NCBI RefSeq assembly: GCF_000526155.1 | Contig: NZ_JAFN01000001.1 | Coordinates: 2,381,014-2,445,013, forward strand | DNA length: 64,000 nucleotides | Reading direction: 5' to 3' | Source of the DNA: Deferrisoma camini S3R1 | GTDB taxonomy: Bacteria; Desulfobacterota; Deferrisomatia; Deferrisomatales; Deferrisomataceae | Part shown: positions 55,749 to 63,997 of the stretch, in pieces | How positions within the stretch are numbered: the first letter of the stretch is position 1 | How the letters are laid out: each line of letters begins with the position of its first letter | Notes under the pieces: model-generated | Databases searched by the model: none | The model's input: the letters and a program-made list of their open reading frames with translations, nothing else | Told to the model about the DNA's origin: nothing | Translations under genes and position numbers: made by a program

Positions 55749-55877
55749 GGGGGTGGGGCGGCGGAGTTCGAGCCGCGTCCGGCCGGAAGCAGGCTCCATG
55801 CCCCAGCCCCGAGACGACGCGTGGATCGGTGCAGATCGCGTTTTCGCCGGCCGGCCGCGTCGCGGCCTGCCGGAGCC

Positions 55878-56954
55878 TCAATCCGTCAGGAGCAGGACCA
55901 GGGTCTGGCCGGGGTAGATGGTGGACCGGCGGCTGATGCCGTTCCACTCGCAGATCTGCCCCACGGTGATTCCATAGCGCCGGGCGATGGCGGTGAGGGT
56001 GTCGCCCCGCCGCACCCGGTGGTAGATCCGCCGGGGTTCGGGGTGCTCGGCCTCCCACCGGGCCAGCCGGCCCGCAAACTCCGGAGCCTCGGCGGCCGGC
56101 ACGGTCACCTGGTAGGTCCCCTTGCCCAGCTCGGTTCCCACGATCCAGGGGTTCAGCTCCACGAGCCGGCGGAACCCCAGGCCCGCGGCCCGGGCCACCG
56201 CCTCCACGGGCAGCCGACGCCGGTCGACCCGCAGGGTGACCTTGCGGGTGTCCCAGGCCGACCAGGTTCGGGCCCCCTCGAGGTCGATGCCGTAGCGATC
56301 GGGATGTTCGAGGATGAGCTTGGCGGCCATGGCCCGGAACACGTACCGCTCGGTCTCGCGGGGCAGACGAAGGTCGTAGAAGGAGGACTCGCCCTGGCTC
56401 TCCATGGCGTCGGCCACCCTCCTGCGGCCGGCGTTGTACGCGGCCAGGGCCAGGGGCCACGAGCCGAACGCGTCGCGCAGATCCCGCAGGTGGGCCAGGG
56501 CGGCCCGGGTGGACTTCTCCCAGTCGCGACGGTCGTCGCACCCCTTTCGGCGCTGCAGGCCGTAGAGCCGGCCGGTGGCCCGCACGAACTGCCACGCCCC
56601 CACGGCCCCGGCCGAGCTCACCGCCTCGGGCCGCAGGTTGCTCTCGATCACGGCGATGTACTTGAGGTCCTGGGGCAGCCCCTCGGCATCCAGGGCCGCC
56701 TCCACGGCGGGCAGGTACCGAGGAGCCCGCTTGAACCACAGGGCGGCGCTGACGGGATCCCCCAGGGCCACCACCAACTCCAGGTCCAGCCGCTCCTTCA
56801 CGTCGGCCCGGTCCAGGGGAACCGGCTCCCCGCAGAACTCCAAGGACGACGGGATCCACAGCCGCAGGAGCTCGTTGACGCCGGCCCGGGCGACCACGAC
56901 CCCAGCCCCCAAGAGCACCAGAGCGATGCCGACGCGTGCCATCCACCCCTTCAT
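55878..56954 (-). CDS. Lytic transglycosylase with LysM domain (MltD-like)
   Basis: 358 residues from ATG at 56954 (GGAGGAT 7 nt upstream). An N-terminal membrane or signal segment ([19 protein letters not shown]) precedes an SLT domain (~70-230): [20 protein letters not shown] with the catalytic Glu, [25 protein letters not shown]. The C-terminus is one LysM repeat ([20 protein letters not shown] ... IYPGQTLVL). It cuts peptidoglycan glycan strands, forming 1,6-anhydro ends, in the periplasm. It has one LysM where MltD usually has two or more. Convergent with yqgE. Confidence 0.9.
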   Translation of the reverse strand: MKGWMARVGIALVLLGAGVVVARAGVNELLRLWIPSSLEFCGEPVPLDRADVKERLDLELVVALGDPVSAALWFKRAPRYLPAVEAALDAEGLPQDLKYIAVIESNLRPEAVSSAGAVGAWQFVRATGRLYGLQRRKGCDDRRDWEKSTRAALAHLRDLRDAFGSWPLALAAYNAGRRRVADAMESQGESSFYDLRLPRETERYVFRAMAAKLILEHPDRYGIDLEGARTWSAWDTRKVTLRVDRRRLPVEAVARAAGLGFRRLVELNPWIVGTELGKGTYQVTVPAAEAPEFAGRLARWEAEHPEPRRIYHRVRRGDTLTAIARRYGITVGQICEWNGISRRSTIYPGQTLVLLLTD

Positions 56955-57378
56955 CGCCGCGATCCTCCTCCCGGCCACGCCGATCCGGCCGATCTCCAGT
57001 ACGTTCGGGCCTTCGGCCCGATGGGCGGCTCCGGAGTCGCCGGCACCCCCCCGCTACCGCTCCCAACGACGGCATTGCCCGACTCGCACCACTTTCTTCG
57101 GGGAGTGCGGGGTGGGGGCCTGGTGGAGTGCCGGGCGCGGCCCCTTGGCTCGCCGCGCCCCCGAATGTCTGGGTCGCCACCGGATTCCGGGGGTCCCGTT
57201 ATCGCCGCCCGGATCGTCGGCGGGGCAACGGCATGAGAAGGCGCGGCGATCGGACGCTGCACTCGCGCCCGGCCGGAACCAGGCCCCCACCCCGCACCAC
57301 GGCAACCCCTTCTTCTTTCGGCCCGCCCGCCGGCGGGCTTGACCCGTGCCATCGGGTTCACCCGGGGCGGGCGGGGGT
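56955..57378. other. Intergenic region with an inverted repeat
   Basis: About 420 bp between two leftward genes. No gene recognised; open frames are low-complexity GC-rich. Contains the inverted repeat at 57107-57138 / 57265-57297. Confidence 0.5.
57107..57297. repeat. Imperfect long inverted repeat (MITE-like?)
   Basis: GTGCGGGGTGGGGGCCTGGT at 57107 onward has its reverse complement ACCAGGCCCCCACCCCGCAC at ~57278-57297, and CCGGGCGCG / CGCGCCCGG pair outside a short unmatched part. The arms are ~33 bp with ~125 bp between them. Confidence 0.55.
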
Positions 57379-57999
57379 TCAGGCGGTGGTCTGATGCGGC
57401 TTGCGGGCCACGAACAGCTTGTGAACCCCCAGGTTCACCCGCCGGGCCTCCTCGATCCGCAGCCCGGCCTCCTCGAGCACCGAGGGCACGTCCAGGTCGG
57501 TGCAGAACCCCACCCGTTCCATCACCGGCGAAAGCCTGCACTTGACGGCCCCCCAGGCACCGTGCTCCCGGGTGTTGCTCACCACCACCACCCGCCCCCC
57601 CCGCCGGCACACCCGCCGCATCTCCCGGCACAGCCGCGCCGGGTCGCCCACGGTGGTGATCACGTAGGGCGCCACCACCACGTCGAAGGACTCGTCCGGC
57701 AGCTCGAGGGCGGTGGCGTCCATGCACCGCAGCAGGATCCGCGAGCCGTTGCCGTTCACCAGGGCCCGCCACCGGGCCTTGCGGATCATGCGAGGGCAGA
57801 TGTCGATGCCCAGCACCTCGCACCCCGACGGATAGTGGCGCAGGCCGAGACCGGTACCCACCCCCACCTCGAGCACCCGCTCGCCGGGGCGAACCCGCCG
57901 GGCCGCCTCGCGCCGTCCCTCGTCCATGGTCTTACCGAACACCCAGTCGTATACCGGCGCGACCTTCTCGTAAAAGCGCTTGGAGTAGTCCTGATCCAT
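57379..57999 (-). CDS. Class I SAM-dependent methyltransferase (phospholipid N-methyltransferase-like)
   Basis: 206 residues from ATG at 57999. SAM-binding motifs: VLEVGVGTGLGLRHYP, EVLGIDICPRMIRKARWRA, MDATALELPDESFDVVVAPY, RRGGRVVVVSNT. YEKVAPVYDWVFGKTMDEGR and the tail FCTDLDVPSVLEEAGLRIEE resemble Rhodobacter-type PmtA (phosphatidylethanolamine methylation) and UbiE relatives. No quinone or lipid gene lies beside it to decide. Divergent from uvrA across 129 bp. Confidence 0.85.
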   Translation of the reverse strand: MDQDYSKRFYEKVAPVYDWVFGKTMDEGRREAARRVRPGERVLEVGVGTGLGLRHYPSGCEVLGIDICPRMIRKARWRALVNGNGSRILLRCMDATALELPDESFDVVVAPYVITTVGDPARLCREMRRVCRRGGRVVVVSNTREHGAWGAVKCRLSPVMERVGFCTDLDVPSVLEEAGLRIEEARRVNLGVHKLFVARKPHQTTA

Positions 58000-58128
58000 G
58001 GGCCGGGCCTCCCTTAGGCTCGCCAACCACCGGGAACGGCCCGGCATTCTACCGAGGAACCCACGGGCCGTCCACCGACCGCGCAGTCCTTGTGCCGCCC
58101 CGCGCCGGCCCGCATAATTCCGGTTCCC

Positions 58129-60882
58129 ATGGAACGACCTCACGCCCCCTCTCTCCGCATCGTCGGAGCCCGCCAGAACAACCTGCGGGACCTGACCCTC
58201 GAGATCCCCCACGACCGGTTCGTGGTGATCACCGGGGTGTCCGGTTCGGGCAAGTCGAGCCTCGCCTTCGACACGGTGTTCGCCGAAGGCCAGTGGCGGT
58301 TCCTGGAGTCGCTGCCGGCCTACGCCCGGCTCCTCTCGGAGAAGGGCGTGCGGCCGGCCGTGGACGCCATGGACAACGTGCGGCCGGCCGTGGCCCTGGA
58401 GCAACGCAACCCCGTGCGCACGGCCCGCTCGACCTTGGGCACGGCCACCGAGCTCTACGACCTGTTCCGGCTGCTCTACGCCGCGGCCGGCCGGGTGCGG
58501 TGCCCCCGGTGCGGCGAGCCGGGCCGGGCCTGGAGCCCCGAGGCCCTGGCCCTGCACCTGCTGGAGGCCCGGGGCGGGCAGAGGGTGACGGTGGAGGTGC
58601 CCCTGGATCGCCTGACCTGGCTGCCGCGGGAGGGGTGGGCCCGGAACCTGTCGGCCCGGGGGTTCGCCCGGGCGCGGGTCGAAGGCCGGATCCGGCCCCT
58701 GGACGAGCCGGACCTGCCCCGGCTCCCCCCGGCCGGCGGCGCCTTGGTCCTGGACCGGATCGTGTTGGAGCCGTCCCGCCGCTCCCGGATCGTCTCGGCC
58801 CTGGAGCAGGGGTTCTCCCTGGGCGGGGGCCTGGTGTGCGTGACCGGAGACGACGGCGTGCCCGCGCGGTTCAGCGCCCTGCGGCGGTGCGACCGGTGCG
58901 ACCTCGATCTGCCGGTGCCGCGGCCCGTGCTGTTCAGCTTCAACCACCCCCTGGGGGCGTGCCCCACCTGCACCGGGTTCGGCGCGGTGCTGGAGTGGGA
59001 CGAGACCAAGGTGGTGCCCGACCCCGGCAAAACGCTGCGCCAAGGCGCGGTGGAGCCGTGGCAGACCCCGGCCAACCGGTGGTGGCAGGACCAGCTCGTG
59101 CGGCACGGCCCGGCGGCCGGGGTTCCCCTGGACACCCCGTGGGCGGAGCTGGGTCCCGAGGTCCGGCGGCTCGTGTGGGAGGGCGGCTCGGGGTTCGAGG
59201 GGATCCGGGAGTTCTTCGAGTACCTGGAGGGCAAGCGTTACAAGATGCACGTGCGGGTGTTCCTGGCCCGGTACCGGAGCCCCCGCACCTGCCCCGACTG
59301 CGGCGGGGCCCGCCTCGGGCCCGCCGCCCTGGCCGTGACCGTGGACGGTCGGACCATCGCCGACGCGAGCCGGATGGACCTGGCCGCGCTGGGCCGGTGG
59401 GTACGGGGCCTGGGCCCGGTCGTGGGCCCCCGGGGCCAGGCCGTGCTGTGGCGCATCGAGGACCGGATCGGCACCCTGGTCAGGCTGGGGCTCCACTACC
59501 TCACGATGGACCGCCCCACCCGCACCCTGTCGGGCGGCGAGGCCCAGCGGGCCGCCCTGGCCCTGCAGCTCCAGAACCACCTGACCGGCACCACCTACGT
59601 GCTGGACGAGCCCACCGTGGGCCTGCACGCCCGGGACGTGGACGTGCTGGGCGAGGTGCTCCGGGAACTGACCGGCCGGGGCAACACCGTGATCGTGGTG
59701 GAGCACGACCTCTCCCTGATCCGCCGGGCCGACTGGACGATCGAGATGGGCCCGGGAGGGGGTCGCCGGGGCGGCCGGATCGTGTTCCAGGGTCCGCCGC
59801 GGGAGCTCGCCCGGGCCGACACCCCCACCGGCCGGCACCTGGCCCGGCGCGCCGGCGGCCGGCCCCCTGCCGAGCCGAGACGTCCCCGCGGGTTCCTGAC
59901 CCTGGAGGGATGCCGGCTCCACAACCTGAGGGATCTCGAGGTCTCGGTCCCCCTGGGGGTCCTGGTGTGCGTGACCGGGGTGTCCGGGTCCGGGAAGTCC
60001 ACCCTCGTGGCCGACACCCTGAGGCCGCTGCTGGAGTCGAAGGGGGTTCGGGGACCGGCCCGCCTCGTGCTGCCCCCCGATCCGCCCGTGGAGGGGGTCC
60101 GGCTGGTGGACCAGTCGCCCATGGGCCGCACCCCGCGGTCGATCCCCCTGACCTACGTGGGGGCCTACAAGGCGGTGCGGGACCTGTTCGCGGGCCTCCC
60201 CGCTGCCCGCCGGCTGGGGCTGGGGCCGGCCCACTTCTCGTTCAACGTGAAGGGGGGGCGGTGCGAGCGCTGCGGGGGCACGGGGTACGAGAAGCTCGAG
60301 ATGTACCTGTTCGAGGACCTTTTCGTGCCGTGCCCGGAGTGCGACGGCCGAAGGTTCCGGCCCCGGGTGCTGGCCGTTCGATACCGGGGCCTAACCATTC
60401 ACGACGTGCTGGGCCTCAGCGTGGACGACGCGGCCGAGGTGTTCGCCGACCACGCCGCGCTGGCCCGGGTGTTCGCCACGCTGCAACGCCTGGGCCTGGG
60501 GTACCTGGTGCTGGGGCAGCCCGCGCCCACCCTGTCGGGCGGCGAGGCCCAGCGCCTCAAGATCGCCTCGGAGCTCCTGGCCCGGCGCCGGCCCCGCAAC
60601 CTGGTCTACCTGCTGGACGAGCCCACCACGGGGCTGCACGCCGACGATCAGGACCGGCTGCTCGCGGTGCTCCGGGATCTGGTGGCCGAGGGGAACACGG
60701 TGGTGGCCGTGGAGCACAACCTGGAGTTCATCGCCCGGGCCGACTGGGTCATCGACCTGGGGCCCGGTGGGGGCGACGAAGGGGGCCGGCTGGTGGACGC
60801 GGGCCCCCCGGCCGACGTGGCCCAGCGGGCCCTGGGGCCCACCGGCCGGCACCTGGCCCGGTGGATGGAGGGCAGGCCGTGA
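58129..60882 (+). CDS. uvrA: UvrA-family excinuclease ATPase subunit (possible paralogue)
   Basis: 917 residues (E. coli 940). Two ABC modules: Walker A GVSGSGKSS (36-44) and GVSGSGKST (~617), signature LSGGEAQR near 467 and 802, both with LDEPT Walker B regions. Zinc sites CPRCGEP (~124), CDRCDL ... CPTC (~265-290), CPDCGG and C-terminal CERCGGTGYEKLEMYLFEDL ... CPEC. It detects DNA distortions with UvrB in nucleotide-excision repair. RNPVRTARSTLGTATELYDL is also typical. A few diverged stretches leave open whether it is the main UvrA or a second UvrA. The gene overlaps trmL by 4 bp. Confidence 0.9.
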   Translation: MERPHAPSLRIVGARQNNLRDLTLEIPHDRFVVITGVSGSGKSSLAFDTVFAEGQWRFLESLPAYARLLSEKGVRPAVDAMDNVRPAVALEQRNPVRTARSTLGTATELYDLFRLLYAAAGRVRCPRCGEPGRAWSPEALALHLLEARGGQRVTVEVPLDRLTWLPREGWARNLSARGFARARVEGRIRPLDEPDLPRLPPAGGALVLDRIVLEPSRRSRIVSALEQGFSLGGGLVCVTGDDGVPARFSALRRCDRCDLDLPVPRPVLFSFNHPLGACPTCTGFGAVLEWDETKVVPDPGKTLRQGAVEPWQTPANRWWQDQLVRHGPAAGVPLDTPWAELGPEVRRLVWEGGSGFEGIREFFEYLEGKRYKMHVRVFLARYRSPRTCPDCGGARLGPAALAVTVDGRTIADASRMDLAALGRWVRGLGPVVGPRGQAVLWRIEDRIGTLVRLGLHYLTMDRPTRTLSGGEAQRAALALQLQNHLTGTTYVLDEPTVGLHARDVDVLGEVLRELTGRGNTVIVVEHDLSLIRRADWTIEMGPGGGRRGGRIVFQGPPRELARADTPTGRHLARRAGGRPPAEPRRPRGFLTLEGCRLHNLRDLEVSVPLGVLVCVTGVSGSGKSTLVADTLRPLLESKGVRGPARLVLPPDPPVEGVRLVDQSPMGRTPRSIPLTYVGAYKAVRDLFAGLPAARRLGLGPAHFSFNVKGGRCERCGGTGYEKLEMYLFEDLFVPCPECDGRRFRPRVLAVRYRGLTIHDVLGLSVDDAAEVFADHAALARVFATLQRLGLGYLVLGQPAPTLSGGEAQRLKIASELLARRRPRNLVYLLDEPTTGLHADDQDRLLAVLRDLVAEGNTVVAVEHNLEFIARADWVIDLGPGGGDEGGRLVDAGPPADVAQRALGPTGRHLARWMEGRP

Positions 60883-61343
60883 GCCCGGTTGCCCTCCACG
60901 TGGTCCTGGTGGAGCCCGAGATCCCCCCCAACACCGGCAACATCGCCCGGCTGTGCGCGGCCACCCGGACCCACCTCCACCTGGTCCACCCCCTGGGGTT
61001 CTCCACGGACGACCGCCACCTCAAGCGGGCCGGGCTGGACTACTGGCCCCACGTGTCGGTGCGCGAGCACCCGAGCCTGGGGGCCGCCCTGGCGGCCAGC
61101 GGCTCCGGCCCGGTGTTCTACTTCTCGGCCCGGAGCGGCCGACCCTACGACCGGGCCCCGTTCGCCCCCGGATGCCGGCTGGTGTTCGGACCCGAGAGCC
61201 GGGGGCTTCCGCCGGACCTGCTCGAACGAAACGCGTCCCAGGTGTTCCGGATTCCGATCTGGGGCCGGGTGCGGAGCCTCAACCTCTCCACGGCCGTGGG
61301 GGTGGTGGTGTACGAGGCGTACCGGCGGCTCGGCGCGTGGTGA
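60879..61343 (+). CDS. trmL: tRNA (cytidine/uridine-2'-O-)-methyltransferase TrmL
   Basis: 154 residues from GTG at 60879, overlapping the uvrA stop. SPOUT-class knot protein: HVVLVEPEIPPNTGNIARLC, THLHLVHPLGFSTDDRHLKR, LVFGPESRGLPPDLL and SLNLSTAVGVVVYEAYRRLG are all conserved. Methylates the 2'-OH of the wobble nucleotide 34 in certain leucine tRNAs. Typical length ~155. Confidence 0.95.
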   Translation: MSPVALHVVLVEPEIPPNTGNIARLCAATRTHLHLVHPLGFSTDDRHLKRAGLDYWPHVSVREHPSLGAALAASGSGPVFYFSARSGRPYDRAPFAPGCRLVFGPESRGLPPDLLERNASQVFRIPIWGRVRSLNLSTAVGVVVYEAYRRLGAW

Positions 61344-61358
61344 AGGCCCCAGGGGCGG

Positions 61359-62192
61359 CTACGGGTTCGGGATGGCGTCGGGGAAGAACAGCTGCTCCCC
61401 GCCCTTCTTGAACCGCTTGATGATCCGCTGCCCCCGGGGCCCGGTGATGTACCCGATGAGACACATGGCGCCCTCGTAGTTGGCGTCCGGGTACCGGGCC
61501 GGGTTCACCGCGATGATGCCGTAGGGGTTGGCCAGGGCCGGATCGCCCTCGTACACGATCCGAAGGCCCATCTTCTCCCGAAACGCGAGGTACGTGCCCC
61601 GATCCGACAGGGTGTAGGCCCCGAGCTCGTCGGCCATGCGCAGCACCGCGCCCATGCCCTGGCCGGCCTCCTTGTACCAAGCCCCACCAGGCTCGAGGCC
61701 GGCCGCGGCCCAAAGGGCCTTCTCCTTCTTGTGGGTGCCCGAGTCGTCGCCCCGCGACACGAACGAGGCCTCGGCCCTGGCGATCCGGCGAAGGGCCTCG
61801 GCGGCCGAGCCCGAGCCCCGCACGCCGGCCGGGTCGTCGGCCGGCCCCAGCACCACGAAGTCGTTGTGCATCACGTCACGCCGGTTCACGCCGTAGCCGT
61901 CGGCCACGAACTTGTCCTCGGCCGGCCGGGCGTGCACCAGCACCACGTCCACGTCGCCGTTGGCTCCCAACCGCAGGGCCTTGCCGGTGCCCACTGCGAT
62001 CACGTCCACCTTGCACCCCCAGGTCTCCTCGAAGGGGGGCAGCAGCCGGGCCAGGAGCCCCGAGTTCTCGGTGCTGGTGGTGGTGGACATCCGGATGCGG
62101 CACTCGGCGCCGGCCGAGCCGACCCAGCCGGCGACCAGAGCCAGGGCCAGCACCAGCCCGCTCCAGGAACGGATCCATCGACGGTCTCGCAT
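61359..62192 (-). CDS. tupA: Tungstate-binding periplasmic protein TupA
   Basis: 277 residues from ATG at 62192 (AAGGAG). Signal peptide with core GLVLALALVAGWVGS, cleavage near A29. The oxyanion loop TTTS (37-40, MSTTTSTENSGLL) and ASFVSRGDDSGTHKKE are TupA signatures; VDVVLVHARPAEDKFVADGY follows. TupA captures tungstate with high affinity for the TupBC importer. tupB and tupC are not present: the next gene leftward is trmL on the opposite strand. It follows the porin on the same strand (187 bp), probably as one transcript under the upstream riboswitches. Confidence 0.92.
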   Translation of the reverse strand: MRDRRWIRSWSGLVLALALVAGWVGSAGAECRIRMSTTTSTENSGLLARLLPPFEETWGCKVDVIAVGTGKALRLGANGDVDVVLVHARPAEDKFVADGYGVNRRDVMHNDFVVLGPADDPAGVRGSGSAAEALRRIARAEASFVSRGDDSGTHKKEKALWAAAGLEPGGAWYKEAGQGMGAVLRMADELGAYTLSDRGTYLAFREKMGLRIVYEGDPALANPYGIIAVNPARYPDANYEGAMCLIGYITGPRGQRIIKRFKKGGEQLFFPDAIPNP

Positions 62193-62279
62193 GGTTTTCT
62201 CCTTTCTTGCTGCTGGAAGCTTCATCAGGCCCATGCGGGGCCCTACAACGCGAAGGGGCACCCCCGTTGGTCCGGGGGG

Positions 62280-62376
62280 AGCTAGAGACTAGAGACTAGA
62301 AACTAGAGACTAGAACGTATGGGAATTCTGGAGGTTTCAAGCGTCCTAGCCTCCCAGCCTCCTAGCGTCCTAGCGG
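62280..62376. repeat. Short repeat tracts between porin and tupA
   Basis: First a tract of tagagac/tagaaac units (62284-62315), then GTCCTAGCCTCCCAGCCTCC-type units (62344-62374). The second tract is the reverse complement of the GCTGGGAG/GCTAGGA family found at 23.06-23.14 kb. Confidence 0.6.
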
Positions 62377-62379
62377 AAG

Positions 62380-63582
62380 TCAGAACGCCACCTGGTACTG
62401 GACCCGGAACCGATCCTCGGTCGTGGCCGAGCCCGGCCCGTCCTGGGCGCGGATCCGGAACCAGTCGGCCTGGATCTTGTTGCGGTGGCCGTTGAAGAAG
62501 GCGTTCAGGGCCACCCCGTAGGACTGGGTCAGGTCGTCGGAGGCGTCCGTGTTCGGGTCGAAGAACTCGTACCGGCCGGCCATCTCCACCACGTCCCTCC
62601 ACACCAGGGCGCCCCCCTGCACGTACAGGCCCGTGGCGGTCTCGTCGTCCACGCCGTCGGCCTTGGGGTCGATCCGGCGGCGGTGGCCCTCGGCCCGGAG
62701 CGAGAACCCCCGGTACGCCACCCCCGCGAATCCCCCCACGCTCACCACGTCGCTCGTGCCCAGGGCCGCGAGCCTTCCGTTCAGGTTCTTGCGGGTGTGG
62801 CCCGCCACGTCGTCGTCGTAGGCCACCGAGGCCGCCAGGAACACCTGGGGTCGCTCGGGCCGGTTCAGGCTCGGCTCCCCGGTCAGGGGGCTTCCGCCCA
62901 TGGGGGCCCACACGACCCGGCCCACGTACAGGTGACCGTCGCCCGAGTTGTTGCGGTTGCGTCCCTCGCCGTTGAACACGCCCGCGTCGTAAGACAGCCC
63001 ACCGGCCAGCTTACCGTGGACCGTGACGCCCGTGTCCCGGTCGAACCGGAACGTGGCGTCCACCCCGCTTCGCTCCACGAACTGGAGCTTCGAGGCCGAC
63101 ACGTTCCACTGCACGCCGTAGGGCACCTTGTAGGCCCCGGCCTTCACGGAGAACCAGGGGGCGAACGCGTAGTCCCCGAAGAAATCGAACAGGTCCGTGC
63201 CCTTCTCGTTGCCCGAGTACACGTTCACGTAGACCTTGTACTCGAGGTTCTTGCGGAACGCGTGCCCCTTGAGCCCCACGCGCGTGCGCTGCACCGAGAA
63301 GTTGCTCTGGTTCTCGGCGTCCTCCAGCTCCCGGAACGTGTAGCGCACCTGGCCGTAGCCGTAGATCCGGCCGGAGAACCGGCCGTCGCGGCTCCGGTAG
63401 GACAGGTGGTTCGGGGCCGCGGGCACGGCCGGGGCCTGCCGGGCCTCCAGCTCCTTGCGCTCGGCCGCCGTGATGATGCCCTTCTGCTCCAGGCGCTCGA
63501 GCAGGTCGACCCGGGCCCACCCGGGCCGGGCCCCCACCCCCAGGGTCGCCAGTACCGCCAGAACTCCCACGACCTGCCGCAT
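62380..63582 (-). CDS. OprO/OprP-like outer-membrane porin
   Basis: 400 residues from ATG at 63582 (AAGGAGG upstream); the open frame continues upstream into the riboswitch region and is not coding there. Signal peptide (~1-23, VVGVLAVLATLGVGARPGWA), a short coiled segment (LLERLEQKGIITAAERKELE) and then a ~16-strand beta-barrel with many aromatic/Gly strand ends and a final phenylalanine (RVQYQVAF). RIYGYGQVRYTFRELED, VGLKGHAFRKNLEYKVYVNV, VKAGAYKVPYGVQW are typical of phosphate-selective-porin-type proteins. With cofactor riboswitches upstream and tupA downstream, molybdate/tungstate passage is a reasonable inference. Confidence 0.85.
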   Translation of the reverse strand: MRQVVGVLAVLATLGVGARPGWARVDLLERLEQKGIITAAERKELEARQAPAVPAAPNHLSYRSRDGRFSGRIYGYGQVRYTFRELEDAENQSNFSVQRTRVGLKGHAFRKNLEYKVYVNVYSGNEKGTDLFDFFGDYAFAPWFSVKAGAYKVPYGVQWNVSASKLQFVERSGVDATFRFDRDTGVTVHGKLAGGLSYDAGVFNGEGRNRNNSGDGHLYVGRVVWAPMGGSPLTGEPSLNRPERPQVFLAASVAYDDDVAGHTRKNLNGRLAALGTSDVVSVGGFAGVAYRGFSLRAEGHRRRIDPKADGVDDETATGLYVQGGALVWRDVVEMAGRYEFFDPNTDASDDLTQSYGVALNAFFNGHRNKIQADWFRIRAQDGPGSATTEDRFRVQYQVAF

Positions 63583-63631
63583 TCGTTCCTCCTTTCCGTG
63601 ATGGGTGAGCGGCGAATCCTCCAAACGAGAA

Positions 63632-63661
63632 GCGCCCCCTTTCCGGCTGGAAAGGGGGCGC
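63632..63661 (-). terminator. Hairpin after second riboswitch
   Basis: GCGCCCCCTTTCC, loop GGCT, GGAAAGGGGGCGC: a perfect 13-bp stem. On the minus strand TTCTCGTTT follows, a weak U tract, so either an intrinsic terminator or a structure controlling the porin ribosome site 50 bp later. Confidence 0.6.
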
Positions 63662-63699
63662 GGGCATGCCGGGCGGACCCCGCACGGGACCCGTCGGTC

Positions 63700-63801
63700 G
63701 CACCGCCTCCTTTCCAAGCACGGGAGGCCCGGCGGTTTCCCGCCGAACCCGTTGGCCGCGCGCCCTAGGACGGACCCCGTAGGCGCCACGGCTCGGAGGC
63801 A
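63700..63801 (-). ncRNA. Molybdenum-cofactor-type riboswitch, copy 2
   Basis: Minus strand. GCCTCC at 63800-63795 pairs with GGAGGC at 63710-63705 (outer stem). Inside are CTCCGAGC, a P3-like hairpin GGCGGGAAACCGCC and the hallmark GCCTCCCG ... TTGGAAAGGAGG near the 3' end, matching the moco RNA core of E. coli moaA (GCCTCCCG ... GGAAAGG). Ligand class (molybdenum or tungsten cofactor) cannot be told by eye. Confidence 0.72.
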
Positions 63802-63805
63802 ACAC

Positions 63806-63840
63806 ACAAAAAACCCTCCCCGCGGTCGGACGGGGAGGGT
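63806..63840 (-). terminator. Intrinsic terminator after first riboswitch
   Basis: ACCCTCCCCG / CGGGGAGGGT, 10-bp stem with an 8-nt loop, followed on the minus strand by TTTTTT (63813-63808). A strong factor-independent terminator. Confidence 0.85.
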
Positions 63841-63854
63841 GCGCACAACACCGG

Positions 63855-63961
63855 TCACCCGTCTCCTTTCCGAACGCGGGAGGCCGGGGCGTTTCCACCC
63901 CGACCCATCGGCGAACCGCCCGTGGGCCGCTGGGGCCGGTAGGTCGGTCCGCTCGGAGACG
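63855..63961 (-). ncRNA. Molybdenum-cofactor-type riboswitch, copy 1
   Basis: Minus strand. CGTCTCC at 63961-63955 pairs with GGAGACG at 63866-63860. Core: CTCCGAGCGGACC, hairpin GGGGTGGAAACGCCCC, and GGCCTCCCG ... TCGGAAAGGAG. It has the same layout as copy 2, with compensating changes in the outer stem, so the fold is conserved while the sequence differs. It begins right at the predicted transcript start and is followed by a strong terminator. Confidence 0.75.
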
Positions 63962-63967
63962 CGGGAG

Positions 63968-63997
63968 AACATAGCCGGCCGGCGGCCCCGGGGTCAA
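63968..63997 (-). promoter_or_regulatory. Promoter of the riboswitch-porin-tupA unit
   Basis: TTGACC (63997-63992), 18-bp spacer, TATGTT (63973-63968) on the minus strand; transcription would start at about 63961, exactly where riboswitch copy 1 begins. Confidence 0.65.

Noticed and set aside
57379-60234. A 951-codon minus-strand frame covering uvrA
   Set aside because: Only its last 206 codons make sense (the methyltransferase from 57999); the rest is antisense to the well-conserved uvrA.
62383-63768. A long plus-strand open frame over the porin
   Set aside because: The antisense frame is Val/His/Arg-rich without features; the minus strand encodes a signal peptide and beta-barrel with a terminal Phe.
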